Source: Methylotenera_A aquatica
Lineage (GTDB): Bacteria; Pseudomonadota; Gammaproteobacteria; Burkholderiales; Methylophilaceae
Assembly (NCBI GenBank): GCA_965601485.1
Contig: OZ271846.1
Location: 62,001 to 126,000 of the forward strand
DNA: 64,000 nucleotides
Direction: 5' to 3'
A program made the position numbers and the translations under genes. A model generated the notes under the pieces. That model was given only the letters and a program-made list of their open reading frames with translations, was not told where the DNA came from and made no database searches. Shown one piece after another: positions 52,108-61,035 of this stretch. How positions within the stretch are numbered: position 1 is the stretch's first letter; every line of letters begins with the position of its first letter.

Positions 52108-52950
52108 ATGCTTAAATCCAAACGGACGGGGGGTCCCAGAACTGTGGCGGGTAAATTGGCAGCATCTAAAAATGCTACCAAGATGGGCATGTATAGCCAA
52201 AGCTATATTCTGCCGGACGAGAATGAGCAGGATTTTAATGATCTCTACGCACAATACATGTTGGATTTTTCGCCGCAAGATGTAGCCGAAAGTGCCATGG
52301 TGCATGACCTTGTAGTGATCACCTGGAAGAAGCTGCGTCTGCAGCGCCTGCAACATGGCAAGCTCTTGAGCGACCTTAAACAGCCGATTCAGATGTATGA
52401 GCTTTACCAATACAAGATTGAGCTAAAAGAAGGTTGCGAGTGGCTGCTCGAGGACTTGTCGATTGTGACCAATGACTACGTAAATAACTTTCTGGCCATC
52501 CTTAAGTATCATCAGAAACTGCCCACCAAGAAGTTGACCGTGGCGCAGATAGAAAGTCTAGCTGCCGACTGTCCCGCCTGTGTCCCGGAGATCTTTAAGC
52601 TAGCCCATGAATTTTTTGATTACAATGAGGCTGACTTTACGTTCCTGCAGTTGTGTCGCCTGCAGTCGGTTAAGTTTGGCACCGGCGAGTATTTTGTCAA
52701 TGACGCGATGCCGCGGCTGTATGAGAAGTCCTTGCAGGTAGTGTCGGTGGCTAAGCAAATTGGTGCATTAAGAGCCGCCTTCAAGTCGATCAAGGAAGCG
52801 CGGCTCATTAATACAATGGCCAGTGAGGGCCTTTCTCGCCCGACCGAGGACCTTAATCGTCAGTTTTTCAGGGCACTGGGCGAGCTGCGCCGGCAACAAA
52901 AGTGGCGCAAGGAAATGCGCGTGGTCGATGTCGAGCAGGTGATGGAATAA
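52108..52950 (+). CDS. Conserved protein of unknown function with GPRTVAGK-type N-terminus
   Basis: The N-terminus GPRTVAGKLAASKNATKMG followed by SQSYILPDENEQDFNDLYAQY resembles a widespread bacterial family with GPKTPEGK...NALKHG then a VLPGEDxxEF segment, whose members have no established function. The rest is mostly helical and includes two Cys residues close together (CPAC, about residue 156-159). Length 280 residues. A good ribosome site, GGAGAGGTG, precedes ATG 52108. It is followed by a 351-base gap and the minus-strand WecA gene. Confidence 0.6.
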   Translation: MLKSKRTGGPRTVAGKLAASKNATKMGMYSQSYILPDENEQDFNDLYAQYMLDFSPQDVAESAMVHDLVVITWKKLRLQRLQHGKLLSDLKQPIQMYELYQYKIELKEGCEWLLEDLSIVTNDYVNNFLAILKYHQKLPTKKLTVAQIESLAADCPACVPEIFKLAHEFFDYNEADFTFLQLCRLQSVKFGTGEYFVNDAMPRLYEKSLQVVSVAKQIGALRAAFKSIKEARLINTMASEGLSRPTEDLNRQFFRALGELRRQQKWRKEMRVVDVEQVME

Positions 52951-53301
52951 AAAAATCATTTTTACAAAACGGACAAGTTCTCATTTAGAATTTGGCTGGT
53001 TTGAATCCAATAGTTAAAACCCAAACGTTAAATCCACTCGCATGAATCCACGCTAGCTTCCGCTAGACTAAACTACCGCGATGCTGCCAGGGCTTATGAA
53101 GCCCTTATTCTGACCAGAGCATCTATCTGTCCGGCCCAGCACAAGCAGTCAGCGCGATACGCTAACTGGTTGCCGCGGGTGTGTAATAAAGCGTGTAGCG
53201 ACGGGGTTAATAAACTAGGGAAGAAACTTGCCTGCAAATGCCACTTGGCCAGTGCCGTCTAGGCATAATAGGCTAGCCCATCACGACGGGCGGCACATCC
53301 A
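52951..53301. other. Intergenic region with a weak terminator-like hairpin
   Basis: No gene is supported in this stretch. A 7-bp perfect stem (agggctt / aagccct) lies at 53089-53105 with a three-base loop and only a weak TTATT tail. It may end the transcript from 52108. The remaining bases show nothing recognisable. Confidence 0.4.
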
Positions 53302-54360
53302 CTAGTAGCTTACTTGCGACTTCTTAATAGTAATGCGTTGCAGGCGCGTGACCATGAGGCAGTAGCCTACCAGCGTGACTACGAATCCATAGAACAAGAC
53401 ATAATCCGGCGTATGCAGGTACGCGGCAAGCAAAGCGATCCCCACAAAAACCGCTTGCAACGCAATCATCATCAGCACCGCACTCCTCAGCGGGTAACCG
53501 ATGTCTAAAAGCAGATGGTGCAGGTGATCCCGCCCTGCGGCCATCGGACTCTTGGACTCGAATAAACGCATCACCATCACCCGAGCCATGTCCATCAGTG
53601 GCAGCGCGATCACCCATACGCAGGTGATGGGGTGGACGGTAGTCCGCACTTCTTGGCTAAGGTTAATGGACAAGGTGGTGAGAAAAAAAGCAATCATCAT
53701 GCAGCCCGCATCTCCGAGGAAGACTCTGGCGGGCTTATCCGGATTAAATCTAAAATTAAGCAACAAGAAAGCCAGGATGGCGCTTATAAATATCAGCGAG
53801 GTCTGCAGATGGTAGGTATCACTAGTCAAGATAGAAAGCCAAACAAATCCAATGCTGCTCATTAATGCAATACCAGCGGCCAACCCATCCTTACCATCTA
53901 TCATATTGATGGCATTTATTGTGCCCACCAGCGCGATGACTGTAAACAGGGGCTGTATAGAAGCCGGCAATAGAATGTTTCCAGTACCCAGCAGGTCGCC
54001 TAAATAAGTCACCTTCATGCCTCCCAACAGAACAACATAAAACGCAGCGAGGCACTGGGTAAGGAGTTTAGTGCGCGCTTTGACCCCCAAAAAGTCATCT
54101 GCCAGGCCTATCAACATGACACCCGTCATCGTCGACATGAGCGCTTGATGATCTTTATTCCAAATAGCAAACTGGTCATCCATGATAACCATTGTTAAAA
54201 AGATAGACAAGCCGCCAACCAAAGGCGTTGGGCTTGTATGCAATTTTCTGGCGTTGGGGGTGTCGACTAAGCCAATCCGCTGCGCTAACACTTCGAGCAC
54301 ATTAAGAAAAAGAAGCGTAAAGCAGAAGCTAACAATCATGTAGCTTAGGTTCTGAAACAT
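53302..54360 (-). CDS. WecA-type undecaprenyl-phosphate GlcNAc-1-phosphate transferase
   Basis: Integral membrane enzyme of the PNPT family that transfers a HexNAc-1-phosphate to undecaprenyl phosphate, the first step of glycan assembly. About ten or eleven membrane spans; cytoplasmic motifs are RKLHTSPTPLVGGLSIF, GLADDFLG (DD pair, about 85-92), NAINMIDGKDGLA, VFLGDAGC, and GRDHLHHLLLDIG. Length 352 residues, normal. It is on the opposite strand to the polysaccharide genes but is the only initiating enzyme in view, so it probably primes their repeat unit. The donor could be UDP-GlcNAc or another UDP-HexNAc. Confidence 0.9.
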   Translation of the reverse strand: MFQNLSYMIVSFCFTLLFLNVLEVLAQRIGLVDTPNARKLHTSPTPLVGGLSIFLTMVIMDDQFAIWNKDHQALMSTMTGVMLIGLADDFLGVKARTKLLTQCLAAFYVVLLGGMKVTYLGDLLGTGNILLPASIQPLFTVIALVGTINAINMIDGKDGLAAGIALMSSIGFVWLSILTSDTYHLQTSLIFISAILAFLLLNFRFNPDKPARVFLGDAGCMMIAFFLTTLSINLSQEVRTTVHPITCVWVIALPLMDMARVMVMRLFESKSPMAAGRDHLHHLLLDIGYPLRSAVLMMIALQAVFVGIALLAAYLHTPDYVLFYGFVVTLVGYCLMVTRLQRITIKKSQVSY

Positions 54361-54498
54361 ACTTGATACTTATAAATTAAAATATAGTTCTATTTTAACA
54401 GTAAAACTATATCCACTAAAATGCAATTCAACGCTTTTAAACATGGCGCTGATGTTTTACGCCAATAATCCGTAATAATCATTTTTAAAAACACAATA

Positions 54499-54527
54499 TT
54501 GATAGCCTGCTTTTTTAAAGTTATAGT
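54499..54527 (+). promoter_or_regulatory. Candidate sigma-70 promoter for the response regulator/msh genes
   Basis: TTGATA (54499-54504) and TATAGT (54522-54527) are separated by exactly 17 bases, about 48 bases before the ATG. AAGGAT gives the ribosome site. It is the best-looking -35/-10 pair in the window. Confidence 0.65.
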
Positions 54528-54574
54528 ATCCTTATCAAAAATCCAATAATAGTTTCAATCATAAGGATAAATTA

Positions 54575-56011
54575 ATGGCTGAAGTACGTCCCGTACTCAT
54601 CATTATTGATGATGACCCACTCATTACCGATACCTTGCACTATGTGCTGAGTAAACACTTTGATGTGTGCGTAGCTGATTCGCGCGCGCAGGCTAAAAGC
54701 TTATTAAGGCAATTAGATGAGCCGCCTGCGTTGGCTTTAGTTGATTTGGGCTTGCCGCCAACTCAGCATAAGCCTGATGAAGGCTTTCAGATGATTGGTG
54801 AATTGCTGGCACATTCGCCAAGTATGAAAATTCATGTACTGTCTGGGCAAAGCGATGATGTGAATGTGAAACATGCGCTGGCTTTAGGTGCGCTAGATTT
54901 TATCCCCAAGCCTTGCGATGTTGATAAGCTAAAAGAGCTACTTTTAAACTCATTAAAAGTACAAAGTGTTGAGTTAACCGAGCAAGCGCAAACCGAAAAG
55001 ACCGAAGACAAAAACGGCGGCATGATAGGTGAAAGTTTGCCTATGCAAACTTTGATTATGCAAATCCGTCAATTTGCTGATTCGCCTTTTCCCGTGTTGA
55101 TTGAGGGTGAGTCAGGGTCAGGCAAAGAGCGCGTAGCCAACAATTTTCATCGTTTTAGCAAGCGAGCTAAAGCGCCGTATTTGTCGATTAACTGCGCGGC
55201 TATTTCACCCATGCTGGCCGAATCTATTCTGTTTGGTCATGCAAAAGGTGCGTTCACGGGCGCTAATAATTCCAATACAGGTTATTTTGAAGATGCCATT
55301 GAAGGCACGCTTTTCTTAGATGAAATCGGCGAGTTACCGCTAGAAATGCAGGCCAAATTATTGCGCGTTTTAGAAAATGGCGATTACACTCGCGTAGGTG
55401 AAACCCAGGTGCGCAAAAGCAAAGCTCGCGTGGTCGCGGCAACCAATAGAGATTTGCGTGCCGAAGTGCGTGCTGGTAAATTTAGATCCGATTTATATCA
55501 TCGATTAAGTGTGTTTGCCGTTAAAGTGCCGCCATTACGCGATTTGGGAGAAGATAGCCTAATTTTGTTGCAACACTTTAATGATTTTTATGCACGTGAA
55601 ACGAGTCAACAATCGTTTAAGTTAGATGCAAAAGCACAATCGCGCTGGCTCAGTTATCACTTTCCTGGCAACGTGCGAGAGTTGCGAAATATCATCATTC
55701 GTTTAATTGCCAAGTATGCTGGGCAAACCGTTAATGAAGTTCAGCTTTCAGCCGAGTTAGATTTATCGCGCCAAAATGAGATTGATGGTGTCCCAACCGT
55801 CAGTAATAACGGTGATTTATCGGGTTATGCGCTGCAACATTTACAAAACGAAGCCAATGTTAATTTAGACCAAGTATTAAAATCTTGGGAAAAAGCCTAT
55901 GTAGAAGCGGCAATGAAAATCACACACGGCAATTTAAGCCAAGCAGCGAAAATGCTGGGTATTAATCGCACTACGTTGTATAGCCGCATTCAACTACAAG
56001 AAGAGAAATAA
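54575..56011 (+). CDS. Sigma-54-dependent response regulator (NtrC family)
   Basis: Domains in order: receiver (about 5-125) with IIIDDDP, the phosphoacceptor Asp57 in ALVDLGLPP and Lys in IPKPCD; AAA+ activator domain with Walker A GESGSGKE (about 177-184), GAFTGA loop (about 226, needed for sigma-54 contact), and LFLDEIGELPLEMQAKLLRVLE; and a Fis-type helix-turn-helix (about 448-473, GNLSQAAKMLGINRTTLYSRI). Length 478 residues. Its cognate kinase and sigma-54 promoters are not seen here. The gene is placed at the head of the msh pilus genes with no terminator between. Confidence 0.93.
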   Translation: MAEVRPVLIIIDDDPLITDTLHYVLSKHFDVCVADSRAQAKSLLRQLDEPPALALVDLGLPPTQHKPDEGFQMIGELLAHSPSMKIHVLSGQSDDVNVKHALALGALDFIPKPCDVDKLKELLLNSLKVQSVELTEQAQTEKTEDKNGGMIGESLPMQTLIMQIRQFADSPFPVLIEGESGSGKERVANNFHRFSKRAKAPYLSINCAAISPMLAESILFGHAKGAFTGANNSNTGYFEDAIEGTLFLDEIGELPLEMQAKLLRVLENGDYTRVGETQVRKSKARVVAATNRDLRAEVRAGKFRSDLYHRLSVFAVKVPPLRDLGEDSLILLQHFNDFYARETSQQSFKLDAKAQSRWLSYHFPGNVRELRNIIIRLIAKYAGQTVNEVQLSAELDLSRQNEIDGVPTVSNNGDLSGYALQHLQNEANVNLDQVLKSWEKAYVEAAMKITHGNLSQAAKMLGINRTTLYSRIQLQEEK

Positions 56012-56035
56012 TTGTAAAAATGATGTTTTTATAAC

Positions 56036-57406
56036 ATGTACTACGCCCACTTTGGTTTAAAAGAGCCGCCATTTAAAATCACCCCCAATACCGAAGTTTT
56101 TTATACGGGCGGCAAGCGTGGCGCTGTTTTAGATGCTTTAATCTACGCCATTTTGAATGGCGAAGGCATTATCAAAGTGGTGGGCGAAGTAGGTAGCGGC
56201 AAAACCATGTTGTGCCGTATGTTGCAAACCATATTGCCAGAAAAAATTGAGAGTATTTATCTGGCCAACCCTAGTGTTGCGCCAGAAGATATTTTGCATG
56301 CCATTGCGTTTGAGTTGCAATTAAAGCTACCTAAAAACGCCGATCGCTTAAAGGTGATGCAGGTATTGCAAAGCCATTTGTTGGCACGTCATGCAGCGGG
56401 TAAGCAAGTCGTTATTTTTGTAGAGGAAGCGCAAGGTATGCCGTTGGCTACCTTGGAAGAAATTAGATTGTTGTCAAATTTAGAAACCAATCACGATAAA
56501 TTATTACAAATTGTGTTGTTTGGTCAGCCTGAGTTGGATGACAATTTAAACCAAACCCATATTCGGCAGTTGCGCGAACGCATTACGCATAGTTTTAATT
56601 TAGCGCCACTTCAGCCAAAAGAGATTAGCGAATATCTTATGTTTAGACTTCGCGCCGCAGGTTATTTTGGGCCACATCTTTTTACAAAATCAGCTATTAA
56701 TAGCATCGCCTCATCAGCGCAGGGTTTGGTTAGGCGAGTGAATATTCTGGCAGATAAAGCCTTGCTGGCTGCTTTTGCTGATAATGTTTACCAAGTGACA
56801 CAAAAGCAAGTAAGCGCGGCCATTAAAGATAGCGAATTTGGAGCCGAAAAAGCCAAGCTAAACTCTAAACCATCGCAAATATTAATGTGGCTGGGTTTGT
56901 TGCTATTTGGCTTGGTGTGCGGCTATTGGTTAAGTACTATGTTGCAAAAGCCTGCTGTTAAAGCTATCGCGTCAGCGCTTAAACAACCATCGTCTGTTGA
57001 AGCGCCAATTGCAGTAAAGCCAACTGAATTTAAGCAGGGCATGGCTTTGCAGTCAGTAGAAACGATATTAAATCGCCGTTTAGCGGTGACAGAAAATTGG
57101 TTGGCCAAACAACCGCCCACAACGGTGAGTATTCAAGTATTGGGTGGTTACAGCGATAAGCAAGTGTTGGAGGATTTAGACCGCTTAAGCCAGCAGGTTG
57201 AGTTGGATAATTTATACGTTTATAGACACTCTATCGCTATCAAAGGTGTCGTAACTCGGCCTTTTTTAACGGTTTTATATGGCAGTTTTGCTAATCGGCT
57301 TGAAGCCATGAAAGCACTTAAAAATCTACCGGCTGAGATTCAGAAAAATCAGCCGCAGCTTCGCACTGTTGCTGGCATTCTTAAAGAAAAACAAAAAGCT
57401 CTGTAA
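56036..57406 (+). CDS. mshM: MshM/ExeA-like AAA ATPase with SPOR-like C-terminus
   Basis: Begins MYYAHFGLKEPPFKITPNTEVFYTG, a hallmark of the ExeA/MshM family. Walker A GEVGSGKT (about 50-57) and a Walker B-like VIFVEEAQGMPLATLEEIRLLSNLE (DE replaced by EE), then QLRERITHSFNLAPL. One membrane span (about 282-304) separates the cytoplasmic ATPase from a roughly 150-residue periplasmic part that resembles a SPOR/peptidoglycan-binding fold (VSIQVLGGYSDKQVLEDL, FLTVLYGSFANRLEAMKAL). ExeA helps a secretin pass the peptidoglycan; here the secretin is the next gene. Length 456 residues; the C-terminus is longer than typical MshM (about 280). Confidence 0.85.
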   Translation: MYYAHFGLKEPPFKITPNTEVFYTGGKRGAVLDALIYAILNGEGIIKVVGEVGSGKTMLCRMLQTILPEKIESIYLANPSVAPEDILHAIAFELQLKLPKNADRLKVMQVLQSHLLARHAAGKQVVIFVEEAQGMPLATLEEIRLLSNLETNHDKLLQIVLFGQPELDDNLNQTHIRQLRERITHSFNLAPLQPKEISEYLMFRLRAAGYFGPHLFTKSAINSIASSAQGLVRRVNILADKALLAAFADNVYQVTQKQVSAAIKDSEFGAEKAKLNSKPSQILMWLGLLLFGLVCGYWLSTMLQKPAVKAIASALKQPSSVEAPIAVKPTEFKQGMALQSVETILNRRLAVTENWLAKQPPTTVSIQVLGGYSDKQVLEDLDRLSQQVELDNLYVYRHSIAIKGVVTRPFLTVLYGSFANRLEAMKALKNLPAEIQKNQPQLRTVAGILKEKQKAL

Positions 57407-57490
57407 CACTAAACATTTATAACCTTAACTTATAAATGAATCAAGCGCTTAATATTGCAATTAAGCCCAGTATATGCGATAAAATAAGGT

Positions 57491-59413
57491 ATGTGGTTAT
57501 CAGAGAGCAGGCGCGACGTGCACAACAAAAAGAGTCAAACACTCAAAGCTAGATTAAGTATCTTGTTAGCAATTAGTATGGTTGCCGTTGCTTGCTCAAA
57601 TCAATCAAAAATACCTACCTCAAAAGGCCATATAGATGGTAATTTGTCAGCAGAGCAAAATAGCCACGCGGCAATTCAACCAACTGCCAACATAGCGCCT
57701 ATTCCAAAAACCATTCGTAGCAACCCACAATTGCCAGTGCCTAAAGCCACTGCAAAGTTGCAAACCTACACTGTAGTAGTAAACGAAGTGCCAGTAAAAG
57801 AGATTTTGTTTGCACTGGCGCGTGAGAGCAAGCTTAATATTGATATTCACCCCGGTATTCAAGGCCGCGCAACACTCAACGCAGTGGATCAAACCTTACC
57901 TGCCATTTTAGAGCGCTTGGCTAAACAAGTCGATTTAACCTACAAAATGGAAAACAATGTACTCTATATTGCACCAGACCAGCCCGTATTGCGTATCTAC
58001 AAAGTGGATTATGTAAATATCAACCGCGATACTAAAGGTTTTATTGGCGCGGCGGCTGAGATTTCTAGTACTGGCCAAAGCGCTAGCACGGGTGCAAATG
58101 CTGCTACCAACACAACCAGCAGTGGCAACGGCGCTAATAACAGCTCGCGAACTTCTGTTGATAGCAGCTCCAAAAACCACCTTTGGGAATCCTTAATTCA
58201 AAACCTTAAAGAATTGTTAGCAGAAACCGACAAAGAAGTGATTGTGACGCGGTTTGGCTCTACAACTGAATCTAGTGCGCAAAATGTAGGAGCAAATGCA
58301 ACGCCAGTCCCTTTGGCGGATGCTACAAAAGCGGTGGCTGAAGAGCGTAACCAACAACGCTCAGAATATAAAACCCTATTCGCGGCAAATGTAATTGCCA
58401 ACCCAGAAACAGGTGTTATTAGCGTGCGCGCCACTAATAAACAGCATGAAAAAGTGCAAGAGTTTATTGATAGGGTGATGGGTAGTGCAAAACGCCAAGT
58501 ATTGATTGAGGCCACCATTGTTGAAGTTCGTTTGAGTGATAGTTTTCAGGCGGGCATTGATTGGAGTCGTTTAAATAATAGTTTGAGCAGCAGTGGTTTT
58601 CAGTTTCAGCAAACGTTAGGGCCAAATAGCACTTTTGGCGATAATGGTGCCCTTACTGGTGCTGGCGTAAATGCCTTAGGTGCCACAACCACCGCTGGGT
58701 TTGTGGCGGGCTATTTAAATCCAGTAAGCAAAATTGGCAACATAGCGTCTTCGATTACTTTGCTAAAACAGTTTGGCGACACAAAGGTATTATCTAGCCC
58801 TAAATTGATGGTGTTAAACAACCAAACAGCAGTGCTAAAAGTGGTGGATAACTTAGTGTATTTCACTGTGCAGGCGCAAATTTCGCAAGCAGGCGGAAAC
58901 GGCGGTCAAAATTTACAATCCTTTACTACCACGCCTAACACGGTGCCTGTTGGCGTGGTGATGAGTGTGACACCACAAATTAATGAAGGTGGCGATGTGA
59001 ATGTGAATGTTCGCCCCACTATTTCGCGTCAGGTTGATCAAGTAGAAGACCCAAATCCCGCGTTTAGAGACCCAGTCTCTGGTGTAAAACGTGTAGAAAG
59101 CTTTGTGCCAGTGATTCAAGTGCGCGAGATGGAGTCGTTGCTACAACTCAAAAGCGGCAATACCGCCATTTTGGGTGGTTTAATGCAAGATGAAATCTTT
59201 AAAAATACCGACAAAGTCCCAGGTTTGTCGAATATTCCTGGCTTGGGTAAACTATTTACAGGCAAAAATGATGCAAACCGTAAAACCGAATTGGTGATTT
59301 TTTTACGTCCAACGGTAATTACCAATGCCAGTTTGGAAAGTGATGAGCTGCTAACCTATAAACAATATCTGCCAGCGCAACAATTACAAAACGCGCTGGA
59401 AGAGGCGAATTGA
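57491..59413 (+). CDS. mshL: MSHA pilus secretin MshL
   Basis: Outer-membrane secretin ring of the MSHA-type IV pilus. A signal-like segment (LSILLAISMVAVACS) ends in a lipobox-like Cys. N-terminal domains include VVVNEVPVKEILFALARESKLNIDIHPGIQG; a Ser/Thr/Asn-rich insert (about 195-235) and a long low-complexity stretch follow. The secretin core shows RQVLIEATIVEVRLSDSFQAGIDW and the end VPGLSNIPGLGKLFTGKND, TELVIFLRPTVI. Length 640 residues. The ATG at 57491 has AAGG almost touching it; a GTG at 57518 has a better-spaced AGCAGG and would start MHNKKSQT, giving a better signal peptide. Either is possible. Confidence 0.92.
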   Translation: MWLSESRRDVHNKKSQTLKARLSILLAISMVAVACSNQSKIPTSKGHIDGNLSAEQNSHAAIQPTANIAPIPKTIRSNPQLPVPKATAKLQTYTVVVNEVPVKEILFALARESKLNIDIHPGIQGRATLNAVDQTLPAILERLAKQVDLTYKMENNVLYIAPDQPVLRIYKVDYVNINRDTKGFIGAAAEISSTGQSASTGANAATNTTSSGNGANNSSRTSVDSSSKNHLWESLIQNLKELLAETDKEVIVTRFGSTTESSAQNVGANATPVPLADATKAVAEERNQQRSEYKTLFAANVIANPETGVISVRATNKQHEKVQEFIDRVMGSAKRQVLIEATIVEVRLSDSFQAGIDWSRLNNSLSSSGFQFQQTLGPNSTFGDNGALTGAGVNALGATTTAGFVAGYLNPVSKIGNIASSITLLKQFGDTKVLSSPKLMVLNNQTAVLKVVDNLVYFTVQAQISQAGGNGGQNLQSFTTTPNTVPVGVVMSVTPQINEGGDVNVNVRPTISRQVDQVEDPNPAFRDPVSGVKRVESFVPVIQVREMESLLQLKSGNTAILGGLMQDEIFKNTDKVPGLSNIPGLGKLFTGKNDANRKTELVIFLRPTVITNASLESDELLTYKQYLPAQQLQNALEEAN

Positions 59414-59439
59414 TCCGTGCCTATCAGACAGACTAATCA

Positions 59440-60990
59440 ATGAGTTTACTTATTAAAGCATTAGATAAAGCCCAAGAAGAGGCACAGACGGCTAAAGGTA
59501 AGAAGAAAGCTAAGCAATCTGATGCAGATGCTCAGCTTGAAAATAATACTGAACATAAGCGTCAACCAACTGCGTTAAGTCTTACACCTGCTCAACCACA
59601 TCTAAACTCAGTCTACACCAAAAGCAACGCCGCATCAGAAAAAATCTCAGCCGCCAATGCGTTAGAATTTGAGTTGTCACCCAATATTAAAGCAGATCTT
59701 AATGCAGTGGATACGCAAAAGCTAGCCTACGACAATTTGCCAGCTGACTCAGTTAGCAAGGCTTTTGCGCCTAGCAAAGACAAGGCTGTCAATGCTGCAG
59801 ATGCCAACACAAATACCTCTAAAATTGATACTGCTAATACCGATGCATCTAAGACAAGTGCAGCCAATGTATTCGCCGCAAAGCGCATTGAAGCCAATCA
59901 TCAAAACTTTAAATTAGCCTTTATAGTGGGTGTTGGCGTGGTTGTGTTGTCAGTCATAGGCGCCTACTTTTATCAACCAGCCGATAGCGGATCTGATTCA
60001 ACATTTTTAGCGCAGCGCCCTGTAAAGCCTGCACCTGCCTCAGAGTCTGCAAAAGAGTCTGATCAATTGCAGTTAGCTGAAATGGCGTCTTTATCAGAGA
60101 ATAATTCAAGCAGAAATATTACTTCTACAAGTGAGAGTTCTGAAACTTTAGCCGCTGAAGTTGTTTTATCTGACTCTAAAGCGCCGCAAAACAATACCGA
60201 TGCTTTTCAAGCAGCTCCGAATAAATTAGCAAAAGCGCGATCGGCAATAAATACACTACGATTGGCGAAAAACGAGAAAGCGTTTGATGGGTTTGACTCA
60301 GAAAGTCAACCTATTCGTCCTTTAAAAAAGACAGATCAGTTTGAAGCGGATAGAGCAAGTACCGCACAAATTGCCTCAAAAAGTGCATCGATTCGGGTAT
60401 CAAAAACTACAGAGCAGTCAGTTGTAAATCCAGTTTTAATGCGGGCATACGATGCTTATAATGCGGGTAACGATACTGATGCGATTAAGCTTTACAAGCA
60501 AGTATTGCAGCGTGATATGCGCAACGTGGATGCACTATTAGGTTTGGGCGCCATTGCGCAAAGGCAAGGGCGCCTGCATGATGCAAATGGCTGGTATGGC
60601 AAAGTGCTAGAGCTTGAACCTAAAAATACCATCGCGCTTAACTTTAGCTTGGCTGAAAATTTAGATAATCAAGCGCCAGCTGGTGTTAACAATGAAAGTC
60701 TTATTAAAAATATGCTGGCTAAACAGCCTGATGATGCCAGCTTGTACGCCACATTGGGTAACTTCTATGCGGATTCAAACCAATGGTCTTCCGCTCAACA
60801 AGCTTATTTTGATGCTTATCGGCTTAATGCTAGTGCGGATAATGCTTTTAACTTGGCAATTAGTTTAGATCAATTGAGCAAACCAAAATTAGCGCTGCCT
60901 TACTATCAGCTCGCATTGCAGCTAAGTCAAAAAGAACGCACTACTTTTGATAAAGCAGCGCTTGAGGCAAGAATTTCAGCGATTCAATAA
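59440..60990 (+). CDS. mshN: MshN-like TPR protein
   Basis: Begins MSLLIKALDKAQEEAQTAKGKKKAK, a cytoplasmic start typical of MshN-like proteins, followed by a low-complexity region rich in Ala, Asn, Asp, Ser and Lys (about 30-155). One membrane span lies at about 160-180 (FKLAFIVGVGVVVLSVIGAYF), then another low-complexity stretch and TPR repeats at about 325-516 (LMRAYDAYNAGNDTDAIKLYKQVL, LLGLGAIAQRQGRLHDANGW). Length 516 residues. It would be a periplasmic-facing assembly factor between secretin and inner-membrane platform. Confidence 0.85.
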   Translation: MSLLIKALDKAQEEAQTAKGKKKAKQSDADAQLENNTEHKRQPTALSLTPAQPHLNSVYTKSNAASEKISAANALEFELSPNIKADLNAVDTQKLAYDNLPADSVSKAFAPSKDKAVNAADANTNTSKIDTANTDASKTSAANVFAAKRIEANHQNFKLAFIVGVGVVVLSVIGAYFYQPADSGSDSTFLAQRPVKPAPASESAKESDQLQLAEMASLSENNSSRNITSTSESSETLAAEVVLSDSKAPQNNTDAFQAAPNKLAKARSAINTLRLAKNEKAFDGFDSESQPIRPLKKTDQFEADRASTAQIASKSASIRVSKTTEQSVVNPVLMRAYDAYNAGNDTDAIKLYKQVLQRDMRNVDALLGLGAIAQRQGRLHDANGWYGKVLELEPKNTIALNFSLAENLDNQAPAGVNNESLIKNMLAKQPDDASLYATLGNFYADSNQWSSAQQAYFDAYRLNASADNAFNLAISLDQLSKPKLALPYYQLALQLSQKERTTFDKAALEARISAIQ

Positions 60991-61035
60991 ATAAAAAAGA
61001 TAACGATATTAAAAATAATGGTTCAAATTTAACAT

